Shown piece by piece: positions 61,886 through 64,000 of a DNA stretch of 64,000 nt. Position 1 is the stretch's first letter, and each line of letters begins with the position of its first letter. The notes beneath the pieces were generated by a model, which saw only the letters and a list, made by a program, of their open reading frames with translations, had not been told where the DNA came from and did no database searches. The DNA is from CANHBY01 sp031374415 (GTDB lineage Bacteria > Pseudomonadota > Gammaproteobacteria > Burkholderiales > Burkholderiaceae_C), in contig JANMGB010000119.1 of assembly GCA_031374415.1 (NCBI GenBank), positions 134,536 through 198,535 of the forward strand, written 5' to 3'. The position numbers were made by a program, and so were the translations under genes.

Positions 61886-63160
61886 TTAAACGGTGGGCGA
61901 CAGGCCGTCGGCCAGGGCGTAGCGGTAGGCGCGCCAAGCGGGCAGGGCGCTGGCGGTCAGTCCCGCCAGCATCACGCCCATGAGTACGACCATCTGACTC
62001 GGTGTCGGTGGCCAAAGTTGCAATGAAATGCCGTGCTGGGTTTGGCTCCAGGGGGCGAGGCCAGCGATCAATAGGCCCGTCAGAATAATGCCCAGGCCCA
62101 GACCCAAGAGTGTGATCCACAGCCCCTCCAGGCCGACCAGGAGCGCGATGTGCCGGGGGCTGGCCCCGATGGCGCGCAGCACGGCCAGCTCGCGTCGGCG
62201 CTCATTCAGGCCCGCCAGCACCACGGCCATCAGCCCCACCAAGCTGACCAAGGCCACCATGATGGACATGCCGAGCAAGGCGGTTTCGCCCAGCGCCAAG
62301 ATGCCCCAGAGCTCATCCAGCGCCACGCCTGGCAAGATCGCCATCAGGGCTTCATCGGGGGACTGGGCTACTTGGCGTTGCACGTTGAAGACGGCGCTGC
62401 GGTTTTTCAAGCCTACCAGGGCCGCGGTGACTTCTTCGGGGACCAGGTTGAATTTACGCACCTGATCGGCGGGAATGCGCAGGCCCGGCAAGGGCGCGCC
62501 GCCCATCCAGTCCAGGTGGATCGCCGTCAACGATTCCAGGCTCACGTGCACGGTGCGGTCCACGGGCGTACCCGTGGGCGCCAGGATGCCGACGACACGG
62601 AAGGGCTTGTCGGCGTGATCAGTGCTTAAGGCGCCACCGGTGCCGTGTTGCAAGGTGATGGCTTGACCGATGCGGTAGCCCAAACGCTCAGCGACCTCGG
62701 AGCCGAGTGTGGCCTCAAACAGGCCGCCCGCCCCCTCATCAAAAGGACGGCCCTCGGTGCAGCGCAGGGCTTGTCGATCACCGTAGTGAAAATGCTGGAA
62801 GTAGTTGCTGCGTGTGCCGAGCACTGCAAAGCCACGGTGTGAATCGCCCAGTGAGAGGGGAACCACCCACGCTACGCTGGGATGTTGTGCCAACTTGTCG
62901 ACACTGCGCAGGCTGATGGTGTTGGTGGCCGCCCCGAGACGAAATACGGTGTACAGCAACAACTCGATGGAGCCCGTGCGGGGCCCGATGATGAGGTCGG
63001 TGCCGCTGACCGCCTGGCGAAAGCTCTGGCGTGCATCCGCGCGCAGGCGCTCAATGCTCAGCATCAGCAGGGTCGACAGGGCCACAGACACCACCACCCA
63101 CAGCAGGGTGCCTCGTCGACTCCAGGCGCTTTGGCCGGCCAGGCGGTGCAAAGACATCAT
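61886..63160 (-). CDS. ABC transporter permease, FtsX/MacB-like
   Basis: 424-aa permease: one N-terminal helix (about 17-35), a periplasmic domain of about 220 residues, and three C-terminal helices forming the FtsX fold (LALGETALLGMSIMVALVSLVGLMAVVLAGLNERRRELAVLRAIGASPRHIALLVGLEGLWITLLGLGLGI). The RRRELAVLRAIGAS coupling motif is typical. The ATG at 63160 overlaps the ATPase stop (ATGA), so I prefer it to the upstream ATG at 63181. It belongs to the type VII (mechanotransmission) class; the substrate is not evident. Confidence 0.88.
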   Translation of the reverse strand: MMSLHRLAGQSAWSRRGTLLWVVVSVALSTLLMLSIERLRADARQSFRQAVSGTDLIIGPRTGSIELLLYTVFRLGAATNTISLRSVDKLAQHPSVAWVVPLSLGDSHRGFAVLGTRSNYFQHFHYGDRQALRCTEGRPFDEGAGGLFEATLGSEVAERLGYRIGQAITLQHGTGGALSTDHADKPFRVVGILAPTGTPVDRTVHVSLESLTAIHLDWMGGAPLPGLRIPADQVRKFNLVPEEVTAALVGLKNRSAVFNVQRQVAQSPDEALMAILPGVALDELWGILALGETALLGMSIMVALVSLVGLMAVVLAGLNERRRELAVLRAIGASPRHIALLVGLEGLWITLLGLGLGIILTGLLIAGLAPWSQTQHGISLQLWPPTPSQMVVLMGVMLAGLTASALPAWRAYRYALADGLSPTV

Positions 63161-63840
63161 GGGGCTGTGAGCGACTGCCATGTAAGGTGGCGGTCAAAGT
63201 GACTGGCCAGGCGTTCGTCGTGGCTGACCATGATGAGGGTGGGGCGGGGGGCGCGGGCGCAGGCGGCCATCAGCAGCGTCATGAAGTCTTTGCTGTGACC
63301 CGGATCCAGCGCCGAGGTGGGCTCGTCGGCAATGATCAGTGAGGGCTGCCCCATCAGGGCCCGCGCCGCAGCCACGCGCTGTTGTTGGCCGACAGACAAC
63401 TGACCGGCAGGCCGCTGCCAGGTTTCAGGGGGGACATTCATCTGACGTAGCAAGTCTTGGGCTGCTGCAAGTGGGCTGGCGTGGTCGGCCAAGGCCCGCT
63501 TGCGTCGCAGGCTCGAGAAGGTACAGGGCAGGCAGACGTTGTCGAGTGCCGTGAGATAGGGCAGCAGGTTGAATTGCTGGAAGATCAGGCCAATATGATC
63601 AGCACGAAACTTGTCGCGCGCGCCCCCCGACAGCGTGCCCCAGTCGGTGCCGAGTACCCCCACTTGTCCCCCGTGCGGCATCAATACCCCCGCCATCAGA
63701 CCCAAGAGGGTGCTTTTGCCGCAGCCGCTGGGGCCTTGTAAGAAAACACGCTGGCCCGCCGCAATGGTCAAGGCATTGATGTGAACCACGTCTGCAGGCG
63801 CACCAGGCCACGCATAACGAAGCTGGGTGATGTCGATCAT
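63157..63840 (-). CDS. ABC transporter ATP-binding protein, LolD/MacB-like
   Basis: 227-aa ATPase. Walker A GPSGCGKST (about 36-44), Q-loop IFQQFNLLPYL, signature LSVGQQQRVAAARAL (S-V instead of S-G-G), Walker B LIIADEPTSALD and switch VSHDERLA. Pairs with the overlapping FtsX-type permease. The start codon lies only 22 bp from the end of the IS5-like element, and no ribosome site is obvious in that space. Confidence 0.9.
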   Translation of the reverse strand: MIDITQLRYAWPGAPADVVHINALTIAAGQRVFLQGPSGCGKSTLLGLMAGVLMPHGGQVGVLGTDWGTLSGGARDKFRADHIGLIFQQFNLLPYLTALDNVCLPCTFSSLRRKRALADHASPLAAAQDLLRQMNVPPETWQRPAGQLSVGQQQRVAAARALMGQPSLIIADEPTSALDPGHSKDFMTLLMAACARAPRPTLIMVSHDERLASHFDRHLTWQSLTAP

Positions 63841-63862
63841 CGTGCGGCTTGCGCGTAAAAAC

Positions 63863-64000
63863 TAGGGGCTGTTCGGAAAAGAAGTCGGGGAGAATGGCGG
63901 CCTTTTGAGGCAGATGACCGAAGAACGCCACGCGTTGGATGACGAGCAGTGGGAGAGGTTGGGGAAGGTGTTGCCACGTAGTCAAGGAGGTCAAGGAAGG
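63863..64000 (+). mobile_element. left end of an IS5-family-like insertion sequence, cut by the window edge
   Basis: Begins at TA (63863-63864) followed by GGGGCTGTTCGGAAAAGAAG, a typical end for the TA-duplicating IS5 subgroups, and contains the first codons of a transposase at 63914. The same terminus in diverged form bounds the 58218-58382 element. The right end and target duplication are outside the window. Confidence 0.8.
63914..64000 (+). CDS. IS5-like transposase, N-terminus only
   Basis: ATG at 63914 opens a frame to the window edge whose first residues are MTEERHALDDEQWERLGKVL followed by PRSQGGQGR. The pattern LDDEQWERLxxxLP...G resembles the N-terminal DUF4096 domain of IS5-family transposases. 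The catalytic DDE part is outside the window. Confidence 0.75.
   Translation, partial: MTEERHALDDEQWERLGKVLPRSQGGQGR

Noticed and set aside
1..64000. CRISPR array, prophage or toxin-antitoxin module
   Set aside because: No regularly spaced direct repeats, no phage structural or integrase genes and no typical small gene pairs were seen while reading both strands; the only mobile sequences are the short elements and the IS end.

Overview
The window is a chromosomal segment of a betaproteobacterium, almost certainly family Comamonadaceae (Rhodoferax/Limnohabitans-like). The evidence is the moderately high GC content, the housekeeping blocks trxB-ftsK-lolA, mltG-tmk-holB-pilZ-tatD and tpiA-secG-tRNA-Leu-nuoA-N, and the protein families DUF4936, DUF1841, DUF1178 and DUF2069 in their usual company. 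No prophage, plasmid backbone or CRISPR array is visible. Genus is inference; no database search was possible.

Layout. 1-5.1 kb: 3' part of an RsmB-type rRNA methyltransferase, a fatty acid desaturase, rpmG/rpmB, a PHB-depolymerase-type esterase and trxB. 5.3-9.1 kb: Crp/Fnr regulator, ftsK, lolA. 9.07-10.04 kb: two direct copies of a short inverted-repeat element bracketing a DUF4936 gene. 10.1-15.8 kb: ygfZ, then mltG-tmk-holB-pilZ-tatD-ankyrin. 16-20.2 kb: 3-hydroxybutyrate dehydrogenase, an alpha/beta hydrolase and relA. 20.3-25.4 kb: tRNA-Val, phaR, rimO, a cystathionine beta-lyase-type gene and tsaD. 25.4-30.5 kb: rpsO, pnp, a quinone oxidoreductase, tpiA, secG. 30.6-45.7 kb: tRNA-Leu and the full 14-gene nuo operon. 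45.7-47.2 kb: Nudix, DUF1178, DUF2069. 47.2-50.5 kb: a TyrR-family sigma-54 activator divergent from dadA. 50.5-53.5 kb: YihY/BrkB, CBS protein, aroC. 53.5-56.9 kb: TgpA, DUF58, cold-shock gene. 57.2-59.4 kb: S4 protein, 2OG-Fe oxygenase with a small mobile element at its 3' end, RluA-type synthase, small membrane protein. 59.3-63.8 kb: membrane-anchored GH3 hydrolase, DUF1841, DUF3299, FtsX-type permease, LolD-type ATPase. 63.86-64 kb: left end of an IS5-like insertion sequence.

How the genes work together. Respiration dominates: the 14 nuo genes encode complete complex I. Polyhydroxybutyrate and fat metabolism recurs at separate sites (desaturase, esterase, hydroxybutyrate dehydrogenase, PhaR). 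Several genes serve translation and RNA (rsmB, L33, L28, S15, PNPase, TsaD, RimO, S4 protein, RluA, two tRNAs). Others serve envelope and wall growth (FtsK, LolA, MltG, SecG, GH3, ABC cluster).

The most interesting signals are: (1) a textbook sigma-54 promoter and TyrR-spaced palindromes between a GAFTGA-bearing TyrR homologue and dadA; (2) two families of small terminal-inverted-repeat elements. One of these supplies the last ten codons and the stop codon of an oxygenase gene and shares its terminus with the IS5-like element at the window edge; (3) that IS element lies 22 bp from the start of an ABC/DUF3299 operon.
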